From positions 35,486,914 to 35,550,913 of the forward strand of contig JARCOQ010000009.1 in assembly GCA_029207755.1 (NCBI GenBank): a stretch of 64,000 bases of DNA, written 5' to 3'. The stretch comes from Chamaea fasciata (lineage: Eukaryota; Chordata; Aves; Passeriformes; Sylviidae). Both the position numbers and the translations under genes were made by a program. How positions within the stretch are numbered: position 1 is the first letter of the stretch; each line of letters begins with the position of its first letter. Below are positions 51,001-63,314 of the stretch, one piece after another. The notes beneath the pieces are model-generated. The model was not told where the DNA came from. It made no database searches and saw nothing but the letters and a program-made list of their open reading frames with translations.

Positions 51001-54000
51001 AGGAATCACACCCCAAAAATGAAAGCACAGGACGACACTTCTCCCCTGTCCTTACCTTGTGGGTGTCAGCAGAAATGCTAGTCACACCTTCCACACGGAA
51101 GTCAAAGGGACGCTTTAGGGGGAACCCTGCCTTGTCCATGAACACAATAAGGAATCCACCCAGGCAGGCATCCACATGGAAGGGGATTTTGTACTTCACT
51201 GCAAGCTGTGTGTGAACAAGAGATCAGGGAACAAAATTATGTGGCTGGGGCACCCAAACACCAGTTACCAAAACCTATTTGCCATTTCACAGTTAAAGGT
51301 GCACTGAACCCTTTGAGATCATCACACCACTCTCGAGCCGTGGAGGAGAGGCGATGTGGAAGGGCTGGCTGTTTCTGGGATGCCTTTTCCTGCCTTCCAC
51401 ACACAGGAAAAACATAGTGGCATTTTGGTAGTTTGCTGTGTTTGCCAAAGGAATGTGACAACATTGTCTGAAAGGAGTATCCACAATAAAGTAAAAGGGC
51501 GTGAGTCAAATGAACAGGTCAGAGGCCCTGGCTGGTCACATACAAGATAAATAACTGGAACACAGAGAGGAAAGAAATCAAGAGTTGTGTTCAGAAAATA
51601 AGATCCCTTTGACTCCTACTCCCTTCACGTATTCCTCAGACTTCCACATCAGTTTTGCTACAACTAGCAGGCCCTAAATCAAAGGCTTTCCACCAGGTTA
51701 GCCATTTAGGCATTCTTTCCTTTCAGGTAGCAAAGAACAAGCACTTCTGGTTGGTCTCACAGTCACATTCCCCCTCACTCCCAAACTGCATCCTACATAC
51801 CCTGCTGTTGGTCAACAGCTCATTTGAGGACAGTAATACCCTTCCAGCCAGTGGGATCCCCCCACCAAATTCACTGCTTGACATCCTGGAACCCCTCTAC
51901 TCTTCTTGTGCTGGTTTTACTGCTGTAACACACAAGTTCCTACAGGTAGGCATATCCTACCTCTGCCACCTCTTCAATGGGGTCCATAATTCCATGTGGG
52001 AACTGAGGGGCAGAACAGACCAGCATGGCTGTGTTCCTTGAGATAGCTCTCCTCATTGCCTGAAGATTTAAAGAGAGAAGATGCTCACATTCCATTTACC
52101 AACTGCCATCCTGCCAAAAAAGATAAAGAGTGAGAACATGCAGAGTCTGGTCTTAAAAACCAATGCATAAAAGTGTACAGAGAAGAAAGCAATCAGCTAC
52201 AACTGCTCATCCACTTGGAAATACTCTAATTTTTTTTCACCCTCCTCTGAAATCTGGGGCTATTTATGAAATATGTAAATTACCTGAGTCTAAATGAATC
52301 CCACGGGACAAAGGGGTAACATCCAATTATTTCAAATACAACTGCATCTGCAATGGCACTTACTCATGCTATTTTTCATTGTTTCCAGAAAGCATTCCTC
52401 CCTCTTTATCCACTGACTCGCTACCTGGACAGGCAGATTTCTTGCCTAGTTGTTGTGCAATGTTAATTCCTCACAGAGAGAGACTAAAGTGATACCTGAA
52501 CATCCACTTCCATAGCCTTGGTCAGTGGTATTTGGATCAGCTTCATCCCAAAGTAATGTGCTGCCTTGTCAAAGGCGGCATGGGCGCTCACCGGGACCAG
52601 CCTGGAAAAGGAACAGATCAGATGAACGTAACATGTGCTGTCTCCCATTTTGAGTGGCAGTGGCTGAACAGCATTAATTAACCCTGTTTTCTGAGGCCTC
52701 AGATCATTGTCAGAGCCTTAAATGTTAGAGAGGGAAGAAAAGAACCACCAGTGTTTCGTTTCTTTTTACATTTTTCGATCAAAGCAATTAACCAGAGAAA
52801 TATTTTCCATGCACCATCTAGAAAAGAGACAGCACATTAGAGATTGCAAAATCCTCTATTAGCAGTGTAATGATTAGCACGATTCCTCATTGGAGCTCTA
52901 ACCAGCCCAACTCCAGCCTCAGAGTTTTAAGGCTAAGCCCTCTTTGATCTGAATAAATCAAACCCCTTGAATACTTCAAAGGGCCTGACAATCTCTGCTC
53001 GAGAGCAGAGCTGATCTGAGCAGCCTGTCTAGAGCAGCAGACAGGTACTGCCAAAATACAGCTGCTCAGCACAGCCCCCAGCAACATCTGTGCCCCCCAG
53101 GCTGCTTTAAAACTTCCTGTGCGTTTGAACTTTTCTTTACACGGGTTTCTCTCCTTCAGACAGAGATGGACAAGGAATAGGTGGTAATGAGCTATGAAAT
53201 TAAGGATTATTGAGGTCCAGCACCATCTCAACTCAAGGGGACAGTAAATCCCACAAGCCTGCAAAGGAAGAAGCTGTGGTGGCCCCACTCACATTTCTGG
53301 CTGTTTGATGCCTCTCTCATAAGCCAGGTCTCTGTATGCCTTGCAGGCCATCAGGATGCTCTCAGTCCCCCCAGATGTCATCTGTCACCAAAAAAGAAGC
53401 AAACAGGGAAAAACAACAATGGGTTGAAGGAAGGAAAGGCAGAAAGGGGATATAGGTGCAGCATCTCCTGCCTCTGCTTTGGAGGTGCACAGGACAGTTC
53501 AATGTTTAAAGGGCAGCAGAAGCCACTGAACAGCATGAGGCAGCTTTCTGACACTCAGCTTGAAAATGCACATTTAAATGTTGAAAACTCTATTTAAATG
53601 GGATGGGGGAAAGAGAAAACAAAAAGTATAGGATTCCAGAGCCCAACAGGAGGGGACCACATTGCACAGTCACCTCACCGCATAAAACTACTTGTACTTA
53701 AAACTCTTGATTACCAGGGGATTGTTTACCTGCATTACAGATTAATTATGCCACGTATACGGAAACAAAAAAGTTGATTCTGCATTAAGTCAGCTGAAGT
53801 CCAGCAGGGTTTATTAGGTCTGGAGCAGTGCCACGGCAAGGCACAGTCATCTCAGGGTTGGCACCACTCCTGAGCTACAAAACCTTCCCAGAACCTGGAA
53901 CACTGCAGGACTCAGAGCTTTCTCCCACCTCCTCTCTGCAGAGGCCAGCCTAGGTCTGCTCAATACCAGTGCTTCCAAGCCCTCAGGGACACAACAAATT

Positions 54001-57000
54001 TTACACCAGGAGGAATTTGTGCATTCCTCTCCTATCCACACTGCCCACTAACCCTGCTGTCCCAGCCCTCTTCACCCTGACCACAGGGTTTCCATCAGGA
54101 GGTGAAAGAGAGGAAGGCAACATACTACTGCAGACTTGAACTCAAGAGCTGGTGCGAACACATAAATTAAACTCTTCACAGGAAGGAATTCCTCAAGAGG
54201 GTGGACTGTCTCTTGTGGGTCAGCTTTTATGAGTTCTGGCATGCAGGGGACATTGGGCACGACCTTTCCCAGTAAAATTTTAACCTGGGAAAATGTGAGG
54301 TTGGTTTTTCAAGCAGCCTGCAGGACTGACTTACTGGGTGAGCCATAACCTGAGGATACAGGGTAGCTGGGACAGTTTTACTGTTACTAGAGGTTCAGGT
54401 AAAGGAGCAATCAAAATCTACTTACACTGCATACGGGGATCTAATTTTGCTCCTCAGACCTGCTGAACCAACTTGCAACTTCCCCTTTTAACCTCTTCCC
54501 CCTCAAAAATAAACATAAAAGGGACCCAATCACATTTGTATGCCTTATGATATCTGGAAGTTTGGGTTTTCCTTTGGTTTTTCCCACTGACATGGCTGCA
54601 AACCCCCAAAATGCCAGGAAGTGTGACTGTGTGACAATAACTGAACATTAAGTACAGAGATAAGGAACAAAGTTCACAGCCTGCCAGGATTTGTTCCTAA
54701 CACAATCCAAGCCATGAGCAGCTGTTGCCACAGGCAGTGTGGAAGCGACTGTCACACCACAGACAATTCCTGCTTTTTGAGTGAAATTTAAAAGCAACGG
54801 CTGTTAGAGATAAAATCTAACAGAGCCTCACACTGGATAAAGACTCACTGCATTAATTGTGAAGCAAATGGATGGCAGCAGGAACACAATGTTCAAAGGG
54901 TTTTATGGGGTGTGCCAATTACTTCTAGAGGGCCTTAAGGAAAAGATCTGTCAGGTTGTGATTACCTTTGGGAAAAAAAACCAAAAAGAACCAAAAAAAA
55001 AAAAAAAACCAACAAAATCAGCTGGTGATAGACTGCCTTCCTACTGGGTGGGAGAAGAGGAATGGGATTATTGCATACTTGTACCTATCCTTGCAACACT
55101 GCTTAGGATAATGATTGTGAAAACTTTGCTAGGAAGGTCGTGAGGATCTTGCGATTCGTATTACCGAACACCAGGCCTGCCTCTTGCTGGGCAGCATTCC
55201 CTACGCTCACCTAGATAATCTGCCCTTGAAAAAGCAGACTCTCTACAGTATTATTCCCATTTCAACCCTAACATTAAGACACCAACATCTTGCCTTCATA
55301 TGTAACAAGAGTTTCCTCGAAGTCTGGCTTTATGCCCTGCATGGAAATGCTAAGCCACACAGTTTTTGGTAGGTCAGAGCCAACACTTGTCAGCAGTCAG
55401 TCACATGCAGGGTAAGGAAGAGCTCCCATCCAGGATGGATCCTTCTCCCAGGCACCCAGACTGGCATGCAGACGACCACACAGAAAGCTTGTTCAGACAG
55501 CTGAAAATGCACTCAAAAAGCTGAATTTCAGCCAGTTCAGCTTCCTAAAGTGACCCACAGTCAGCATCATGAGTCTCCATCACAGAGAAGTGCCCGAGTC
55601 TGGGGCAGCACCTTTATCCCAGCACAGCTCCAACAACAAAATCCTCTTGGTCCACATGGATTATACTTGTGGATGGAGTCTGCTCGTTTAGAGGAAGCTT
55701 TGTCTGCTTAGCCACTGACAGCAAACTCGTTCTGCTGTAGCTAGAGCCTGAATCACTGTCACAGGATCCAACTTCCCCAGTGCCTGTGGCGCCGGGCACC
55801 CGGCCAATGCTCGGTGATTCAGCACCCGCCGAGGGCTCACACACATTCTTCTCTCCCCTCAATGAAAGTCCACAGGCTCAGGCCATGCCAAGGGCAAAAC
55901 AGGCTGGAAACAGGCATTGTTTTAAGCAACTCTGCACTATCTTCAAAGGCCAAGCAAAGTGTGGGGGAAAAAGAAAAGTAAACAGACATTTTGTGTTCTT
56001 GATTTATTTGTTGTTTTGCAGATGGAAAGGGAGAGGAGAAAGCACAGGGAATAAATATCCCTCCTGCTTTCCAAACTCAGTATATCGCTTCCATCACTCC
56101 CTCCCTCCAAATCCCAGTGCTCTGGAACCTCAACATTACAACAGCAATAAGAGATATGGTAACTATTCCAGGATTCCTTTGGCCGTGTCACTATCAAACT
56201 GTCAGACATTAAAGAACCACTTTGGTTCATGGTCTCTGAAGTTTTGCTTCCATTTTCACCTGAAGAAACATGTCCATTCAGACGCTGGAGACAAAGCCGA
56301 CCAAAAGTTTCACTGTCCTGAACCACCCCATGAATTAAAAAAAAAAAAAAAAGAGAACTACAACTTATTTCTAGGGTAACAGAGTAAAAAATACACACCA
56401 CAATACACTGCATGGTCATAATGTTGTGGACAGCCTCCCATAAAACCCTGGAAACCTGCAGGTTCTAAATTCCATAACTTGTGTCTCTCAAGGTGACCTG
56501 GTCATCACTGCAGATAAAAATCTGACAGATCTACACAGTTTAAGCCCCCCTCAAGACACATCACTCACATCTCCCTACTTTAAATGTGCAGCCAAAGTTT
56601 GGAAGCCACAGAATTTGGGGAGAAGAAACAAAATGGGTTTCTACAGGAAGCTTAGGCTTGCATCTGGTGATTTTGCCTTCTCTCTCCTGTCCGTGGAAGA
56701 ATTCACGGAGATCCACATCAAATACTCACATGTCACCAACACACAGAATTTTCCCCTACACTTTAAATCTGCCCTTTCTTTCTAAAGTTCAAAAAGCTAC
56801 TTAAAAAAAAAAAACTGTAGCTTGCATAAGGGGTGATTTCTCCCCAGACTACAGGGGAAATTCACACAGCCAACACTGCAAATCAAAGCACCTTGTGAAC
56901 ATGAACACATCAGACAAGAACAAACTCTCCTGTTCCTCTTCTATGTGCTGAGTTTAATTCATCCTTCCAAATCATTGCAAGAATGTGATTAGAATCTTCC

Positions 57001-60000
57001 AGGTGTCTAAACTCACCAATTCCTGTCCCTTTGCTCTTGCATAACACAGTTAAAGTAAGAACAATAGTAGTAATTAGTGAGAAATAGGAAGTATGCATCC
57101 ACTGCTGAAAATGATTTCTTTAAAACTGCTTAAAAACTTGAAACATCTCTCAGAGCAATTTAAGGCAAAGGCATGTCTGAACCCCTCTAAGCACCAGGGC
57201 ATTGTTAGAGCTTTTATGCCCATGTCGACAAAGGAGAAATACAGCCCACATGGCTCAGCTAAAGGCAACTCACGTAAATAACGCAAACTGCTCATCTGAT
57301 TTAACACTCAGAAATGTAAAAAACACAGGTTTCATTTTGGCATTTATGAAACACACCCAAAAACCTTCAAAGAGGAAGCTCCCCAGAGATCTTGCCAAGG
57401 GAGATGTCCACATGACACTGGGCAAGACCATGCAGAGATCCCAGGTTGCTGAAAACCTTGGGAACTGCATGGATGTGTCACTGGGCTGCCTTTCCCAGAT
57501 TGAGCAGCAGAATATCACTGCCACAAAGTGCTATGGACATCAGAGCACAAAGGAAGTGAAACTGCTCAACTGAGAAGTCCAGACAGAAACTTTTTGGTGC
57601 TTTCCACGCAGCACAGATGCAGACACTCTCTCCAGAAACACCAGCAAGTTCCATCTGCCTTCAGGGACCACCACCAATACCAACAAAATGGCCAAGCAGC
57701 CCCTGCTGCTTAAATCAGGTTAGTAAATCCAGTGGACAGGGGCCTGTCAGTAAGACACTCTGCCTGTCAGAGGTGGCAGTGAGGAAGTTCAGGGGGGAAA
57801 AAAGCAGTTGTTCTAAATCTCAACACTGCAAAAGTTGAATCGAGTAAACCAGAGACCTTCTCAGTAGAATGAGCCAGCCAACCCTCTTGAACAGATTAAA
57901 GATAACTCAGAGCATTGCACCTTCCCTGGTTTAGCATTAAAACCTCTCTGCTTTGCAGTCTCACCAGTTATAGAAGTACAACTGCAGCACTCAGCCACTA
58001 GCTGCAGCAGGACCTTCCCAAGACATAAGGCAAACCATCAGTTTGAAAGAATGTTCTTTTTAATTTAGTTTGTAACTCAATGTCCAAGCCTCCAGAAATT
58101 ATTCTGAAATGTTAATTCAGTTCTGAGGAGAAGGAAAGAAAATCAGGGAAATCTTTGAGCCCAACTGCTTAAAGAACATGTGAGCACATATACCCACCCA
58201 CATCTCTCAATCAGTGATCAGCAACTCAGGACACTTCACAGTCAGGAAGAGCAGTGGGAGAAAGACAAGAAGTCCACTGGAAACACTCATTCAGACATTG
58301 TCTTAGTTTAGATAGACAGGTATCTGCCAAGGAGGGTTGGAGTCTCCCTTGAAATGTAAGCCCCTCCCCCCTTTTCCAAATTATTGTAAATTTAAAAAGG
58401 CTGTCAGGCAAAGATTTTGGGAATAGGTATAGCAGTTCTTTACTAGGGATACAAAAATACAGAAGTTGTAGTACAGAAGAATAAGCAGACAAATAAACAA
58501 GAAATCCTAGAAAACCCTGACAGAGTCAGAAATACAACCTGACACCCTGTTGGTCAGGGTGTTGGAAGCAGTCCAAAGTAAACCCTCCTGGAGTGGCAGA
58601 TGTGGTTCTGTTGGAGTAGAGATGGTCCCGTTATAGAAAAAAAAGGGTCCAGTAATGGTGAGATGGCTCCGGCCTTCCTCCAGGGACCCAGTGGAAAACT
58701 GGATACCTAGTGGTACTGTGGCTCCTTTTTATCTAGGTTAAGATGGTTTGGCTCCTCCTCCCTGTGTGGAGCATCTTACACCAGTACCAATATAATGTGT
58801 AATGTCATTGATGAGCTCTTAATGGTCCATTAGCAGAAGGTATTCCCATGGGAGTAGTGAAACAATGAAGAGAGATAAGTAGCACTCCACCATCTGATAA
58901 GTGACACCGACCCATTTGGGCAAAGATAAGCAATTCTGCTCCACCCAGATGGAATAGAATAATATATTCTTTACAAAACCAATGACAGACATGATAATTA
59001 CAGGGGTGCAATTAATCTTCCATTTCCAGCTGATCAACTTTCCAGCCCTCCCCTTCTCCCCACAAATGGGGCTTTGTTCAAGCAGCTAGGACAGAATTCC
59101 ACAGCAGGTTGTGCACTTCCCTTTTGCTTTGTGGCACCATCTTCGGGAGGGAGAGAAGGACAGAAGGAAAAGTAGGATTCCCCAGAGCATATTTGTGCTG
59201 GTCTCACTTGGGCTGCGGCAGTTTTTTACCTGTTCTGACCTTCTCTTAGGCAATTCCACTTTTCTATTTCAGTGGGAGAGCACCCAGGGCCAAGGCTGAC
59301 ACTCTGACATCATGTTTTACATAACAAAACCCAAAGAACCCCAGTGCAGGCTTCAGCAAGCAAAGTTCACCAAGCACCCCCATCAGAGGCACACAGCTCT
59401 CTGCCTGCTGGATCAGCTCATGTCACATCTGCTGACAGAAACGAGTTCTAACAGCTTCATGCCCAGCCCCTGCCCCACTCCAGGGATAATCTCCCCGGTG
59501 TTCTCAGCACTGCAAGCTGGGAAGGAGCTGAGGTGAGGTGAAATGGTTTTTACAGGCAAAGAGCTCCTCTAAACTTGAAGGTGGTGCAAGGAATACAGTC
59601 CTGAGAAGAAAAGTCAGGTCAGAAGGCGTCACCTCCTCCTCTCAAAGGCAATCACATCTTGCACTCCCACACAGCTGGGTTCATCTTCAATCTCACTGGG
59701 TGTCCGATCCCAACTACACCTTCGGCAAAGCTACTCCAGTACTCAGCTCCTTAACACAAGCAAGCCTCCAGCTGACAGGAAAAGCCCACTCAAGGCCAGC
59801 TCAGGTCATAAGCTCTTGTGTCAACACTGCCTTCCAACACTGAGAGCATCAGTTTAAGAACACACATTGGGACTCTTGCTGGGAATTTTATCAAGGCTGT
59901 AAAACTGGTTTGCACTGGAAGGCCACATGAGCCTGGGAATACAGCTTTCCAGCTGGACAGCTGACAATCCATGCCATGCCTGCTTGTTGGTGAGTGGCCA

Positions 60001-63000
60001 GCCAGCCAGCCAGCCCTGCCCTCGAGCTCAGCAACCTGGCAGGCTCACAGATTTCCGGCTCAGAGACTAAAACTGAGGGGAGCTTCTCAGAGTGACACTT
60101 ATCCGTTCACAATTCCCCACTAACATCCAGCCAGGCTGCATTACACCAGTTCTCATTTCTAACTGTCATCAAGCCTGTGTTACTTAAGAGTGGGGAAAAA
60201 AGCTGAAGTAAACAGTCTTGTTTAGAGAACTGTTTCTCTGAGTGAAATTCTCTCATAAAGAGGAATTAAGCAACCTCCACACAGCTGGCATGGAACACAC
60301 CAGAATGAGCTTACCCTCACGCTCATCTGGAGAGGACAAGGTGCATTTGCACTTAGCAAAGTCAAAAATACCCTGAAATGTTCAGGAGGCAGTCGAAGAC
60401 AGGCTACTTACAGCTCCACAAGAGTTGGGGCCCCCGTGGAAGAGCGTACAGGCCATCCTCACCACTTCTGCCTCCATCTTCCTCAGACCAGGGAATATAT
60501 CCGGATGGAGAGGATTACTCCAGGCAAACTCTTCATACACCTTCAGAAAACAAAGAGACAAAGTTAAACTTGCGGATGAGGCTTTGAGAACTCCCCATGT
60601 GCACTGCAGAAGCACATTAGCTGCATTTCACTGAAAGAATATTACAGGACTTAACTGTTCCTGCAAGTAAATGCCACAAGGTGGGAAGCTCAGGAGTAAA
60701 AGAAAAAAATAAACATTTTTCTATTCACACCTCTGGAGTGATTCTGCAGCACAGCAATATCTCCTGTTGTAAGGATGGATCTAATAATTTTGCTGTTTTT
60801 AAAGAAGAGCACAAGATACACCCTGCAACTGCTTTACATAAATCAGGAAAAAAAAAGTGACTTTGCAGAACTTGTTCTCAAGTTTACTGTTAAGAGGGGG
60901 TTCGGAAGCAGGCAGTAAAGCACAAATGCCCACCCACACCACAAGAAAAGTGGCTGTGGAAACCAGTATTTCTGCTCATTCCATAACTGTGGACTCACAG
61001 GATACAAGGCTGGAACAGGACAGTCCCAACTGCCTGCAGTCCAGATCAAAAAGCAACTGCAGGGATGTTAAATAAAATACAGCAAAACAAACCAGTGAAT
61101 AATCAGCACAAACAAAGGGAATGTTTCCAGAAAGTGATCCAAGTCAAGGCCCCCCCAGAAAGGCTGTTCTGAGCTTTGTTTCCCCAAAAGTGGCACAGAA
61201 AATGTCAACATGAGGAAGAGAACAGCAATAGCAATCACTAAACAGAGCCCATTACAGCTGCTACAAAAGCTGTTCCCAGGAGCAAGGGGGCCAGGCTTCC
61301 CTTCCCAGCAAAAGAACTCTGGAAGGAGATGTACTTGAAAACAAACCTTTAGGCTGTTTAGGTTATTTTGCAGCCTTCTCAAAGGGAGAAGTTCCAGAGC
61401 AGGTAAACAGACCTCACAAAGACACCACTGAAGCGTGTCAGTGCTCCATTGTCTAAGATTTGGATCACACAGCCATGCCAAAAAACATTTCCCAAAGCTT
61501 CTGTTTTGCTCAAACCAAGAAGAGTTTGGTTTTGCTCAGTGAAAGTTGTTCCAGTACCAGTCTCCAGTTCAGTTGTAATTATTAATTCACTCAAAACAGC
61601 ACCTCATCTGATTAGAGCCCAGTTACCTCTACGAGGTGTTTTCACAAGGACAGTTACATGGTCAGAGTTATGCTGCCCAAATTGCCACTAATTCCCCTTC
61701 CCAGACTTAAGTTTTAGATCTTCCCTATTTACTTTGGAATGCTGGAACAGCTCTGAGGGGTTTCTGATCATCCTGAAGATGCAAAGTTGGCCTGCTTGCA
61801 CTTTACCTTCACCAGCAGATGGGTGAGTTTCTCTTCACCACTGTACACAGTCCCAGAGACCTTCCCATCCTGCCAGCGTACGTCTCCTGGAAGAAAGGGA
61901 AGAGCACACTGCTCACAAACACAGCCATTCCCAGTCAGGGTGGAAAAACACATAGAAAATCCCCTCAGTTCCACAGAGGAAGACTCAGCTTTTGAGATGT
62001 CCCCAAGTTTTGTGGCCCAGGCACAGCTGTGTGTGAAGCTGAGCCCCTGGCACCGTGTGAACTTAGCAAGTAAATGACGACTAAAGAGTCAGCACATACT
62101 CAGCATGCAGCTGGAGCAAGCAGTTATATTAATAAATAATCCACTTAATCCCCAGCAGTCTCCTCAAACTGCTATCCAACCAACTGGACATTAAATTAAA
62201 GCCACTTTCAAAGAGCACCCACCACCACTGTAAGCTGAGAAGAGATGGAAAAGCCAAGTTTGTACTGCTGAAATCCACAGTGCTGGCACCTTGATTAAAT
62301 TTAACCTAAACTGGCACTTCAGGCAACTTCCAAAGGGGAGTGGAGGGGTGGAAAGGGGAAATAGGGGGGACTTTAGAAAAGAAAAAATAACCCAGTGAAG
62401 GCAGGAAACAATAATTTAAAAGAAAACACAGAAGCAACATTAGCAATACACAGCAGTAGGAAAGAAGGAAGTTGTTACAGGATACTCGATCATGAAATTG
62501 TTCACTTCTGAATTTGGAGCAGATGCACTGTTCTAGCAGACAATTCAGGGCATTTCTCAAATTTGGGATAGGAGCAGGGCAGTCGTATCTTCTCTGGACA
62601 GCAAGTCACCCAAATTTGTAACTGGCACAAATCAAGGGGAACATGTTTACATGAGAGGCAACTCCAATTAAGTGTCAGACACTGCTTGTGTGGACTCAAG
62701 CCAGGAGAACATCATCATCACTCTTCCTTAAAAGGCTTTTTCAGGGCACAAACCATTGTCTCTCTTGATTGAGCTCATAGTCTTGGAAATTCCCTAACAA
62801 TCCTACTTGGAAGATGCTTTTTTTGACTGTGAGTATTTTCTGGGGCTTCACATTTGTGGTAAAAGTCAAACATGAAGGCAACTGTTCAGAAATGCAATCC
62901 AAAAAGAGAACTTCCTCCATATTTCCCCTTTGCTCAGCTCTCCCCATCTCTCCATCAGCCTAGAATTCTTGTGGAAGGAACAGAATTTCAATGTAAATAC

Positions 63001-63314
63001 CAGAACGCAGCATTAGAACTCATGAATCTTGGTCATGTCCAGAAGAAAAACAGACAAAAACTTGCAAAGGGACAAAATATTTAAGCTGAACCCATGAGCA
63101 GGAGTCACTGCGACTCATTTAAGAGAGGAAGTGTCATGTTTGGTGTCTGCTGCAGTAAAGACTCACCTTTTGAGCTGTACTCTTTCATCTTTTGCAGCAC
63201 TTCAGGCTGGCTCATGCCTTGTTCTGGCAGCACTTTGATATAATCCTTTTCATCTTTCAGGAAAGATAAACTGGAAGTGACATCATTCAAGGCTTCATCA
63301 ATCTTCTTTTGAAT
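47860..63314 (-). CDS. SGPL1: Sphingosine-1-phosphate lyase 1, last eleven coding exons (N-terminus outside the window)
   Basis: The enzyme sits in the endoplasmic reticulum membrane and cleaves sphingosine-1-phosphate to hexadecenal and phosphoethanolamine using pyridoxal phosphate. Eleven exons with GT-AG junctions join in one frame to 482 residues; human SGPL1 has 568, so about 86 residues, including the lumenal start and membrane segment, lie in exons beyond 64,000. Landmarks are at the expected spacing: SGGTES, SAHAAF with the cofactor-stacking histidine (in-window residue 156, human 242), HVDACLGG with the aspartate and cysteine (229 and 231, human 315 and 317), and SADTHK with the Schiff-base lysine (267, human 353). 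The protein ends MNGSPSHH. No stop, frameshift or missing key residue was seen. The tail-to-tail layout with PCBD1 matches human chromosome 10. Confidence 0.97.
48082..48202 (-). CDS. SGPL1: SGPL1 exon, IHLCITQLH to AKTTGM
   Basis: 121 bp; acceptor CTGCCCAG, donor GTGAGG. It encodes [19 protein letters not shown] to NAKTTGM. It is followed by a short 81-bp intron. Confidence 0.96.
49092..49238 (-). CDS. SGPL1: SGPL1 exon, [10 protein letters not shown] to LQFPP
   Basis: 147 bp; acceptor TTTTCAAG, donor GTGAGT. It completes a glutamate codon and ends with two bases of the next serine. It contains [18 protein letters not shown], part of the C-terminal small domain. Confidence 0.96.
49785..50023 (-). 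CDS. SGPL1: SGPL1 exon, YGYAPKGSS to FLES
   Basis: 239 bp, the longest exon in the window; acceptor CTTGCAG, donor GTATGT. It encodes [15 protein letters not shown] to IKTARFLES plus two bases, with [19 protein letters not shown] in the middle. Confidence 0.97.
50130..50895 (+). mobile_element. CR1 LINE fragment, about 0.77 kb, in an SGPL1 intron
   Basis: The longest CR1 copy in the window. It begins in the coding-side consensus (GAGACAGGCTGGATCCATGGGC, GGTTCAGCAAGCCAAAGTGCC) and goes on through GACCAGCAGGACCAGGGCAGTGATTGG, TGTGTCCAGTTCTGGG, CTCAGCCTGGAGAGGAGG and GGATGTGGCACTCAGTGCTCTGGTCTGG to a GGGGTTCTGTA tail. It is antisense to the gene. Open frames across it are remnants of the element. 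Confidence 0.92.
51056..51205 (-). CDS. SGPL1: SGPL1 exon with the catalytic lysine
   Basis: 150 bp, 50 codons, acceptor CACACAG, donor GTAAGG. It encodes [17 protein letters not shown] to TSISADTHK. The last codon is the PLP-binding lysine, so the exon junction falls directly behind the catalytic residue. Confidence 0.97.
51961..52059 (-). CDS. SGPL1: SGPL1 exon with CSAPQFPHG segment
   Basis: 99 bp in phase 0, acceptor AATCTTCAG, donor GTAGGA. It encodes [13 protein letters not shown], then [19 protein letters not shown], a conserved part of the large domain. Confidence 0.96.
52496..52601 (-). CDS. SGPL1: SGPL1 exon with SAHAAF motif
   Basis: 106 bp, acceptor TTTTCCAG, donor GTATCA. The first base completes a methionine codon; then [14 protein letters not shown] to KAMEVDVQ. 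The histidine is the cofactor-stacking residue. The local words MLVPV differ from the human IVAPQ. Confidence 0.95.
53293..53381 (-). CDS. SGPL1: SGPL1 exon with SGGTES motif
   Basis: 89 bp after a 7.0-kb intron; acceptor GGTGACAG, donor GTGAGT. It encodes [18 protein letters not shown] to KQPE plus two bases. SGGTES binds the cofactor phosphate in this fold. Confidence 0.96.
58299..58987 (-). mobile_element. Solo LTR related to family A, in an SGPL1 intron
   Basis: A 689-bp unit. On the minus strand it begins TGTCATTGGTTTTG and ends TAAACTAAGACA, with the duplication GACAT at 58,294-58,298 and 58,988-58,992. It shares blocks in the same order with the LTRs at 5,368 and 22,493 (GATGCTCC-CAGGGAGGAGGAGCC-like, CCACTGGGTCCC-like and GGTTGTATTTCTGACTCTGTC), so it is a related, longer and more diverged subfamily. 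It is oriented with the gene; whether it affects transcription is unknown. Confidence 0.88.
60001..60018. repeat. (GCCA)n short tandem repeat
   Basis: Four to five perfect GCCA units in an SGPL1 intron. Too short to be of clear significance. Confidence 0.8.
60412..60540 (-). CDS. SGPL1: SGPL1 exon with [10 protein letters not shown] motif
   Basis: 129 bp, 43 codons, acceptor TTCTGAAG and donor GTAAGT. It encodes [18 protein letters not shown] to GGPNSCGA, a strongly conserved part of the substrate-binding end. Confidence 0.97.
61807..61886 (-). CDS. SGPL1: SGPL1 exon, start of catalytic domain
   Basis: 80 bp between CTTCCAG and GTAAAG. It completes a split glycine codon and encodes [18 protein letters not shown] to HLLVK. 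The [11 protein letters not shown] motif is typical of S1P lyases. Confidence 0.96.
63167..63314 (-). CDS. SGPL1: SGPL1 exon, first one in the window
   Basis: Minus-strand acceptor TTTTTAG and donor GTGAGT. It starts in phase 0 with IQKKIDEAL and ends EYSSK plus one base. It is the linker after the membrane anchor, leading to the catalytic domain. The preceding exon (ending near GRK in human) is off the right edge. Confidence 0.94.

Larger units (their letters stand above)
53382..60411. other. SGPL1: Large SGPL1 intron (7.0 kb)
   Basis: The longest complete intron in the window. It holds one solo LTR (58,299-58,987), an A-rich tract near 54,970-55,010 and another near 56,338-56,352, and otherwise unique-looking DNA. 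A GC-richer minus-strand frame at 55,614-55,862 has no ATG and no recognised domain, and is left unsupported. Confidence 0.8.
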
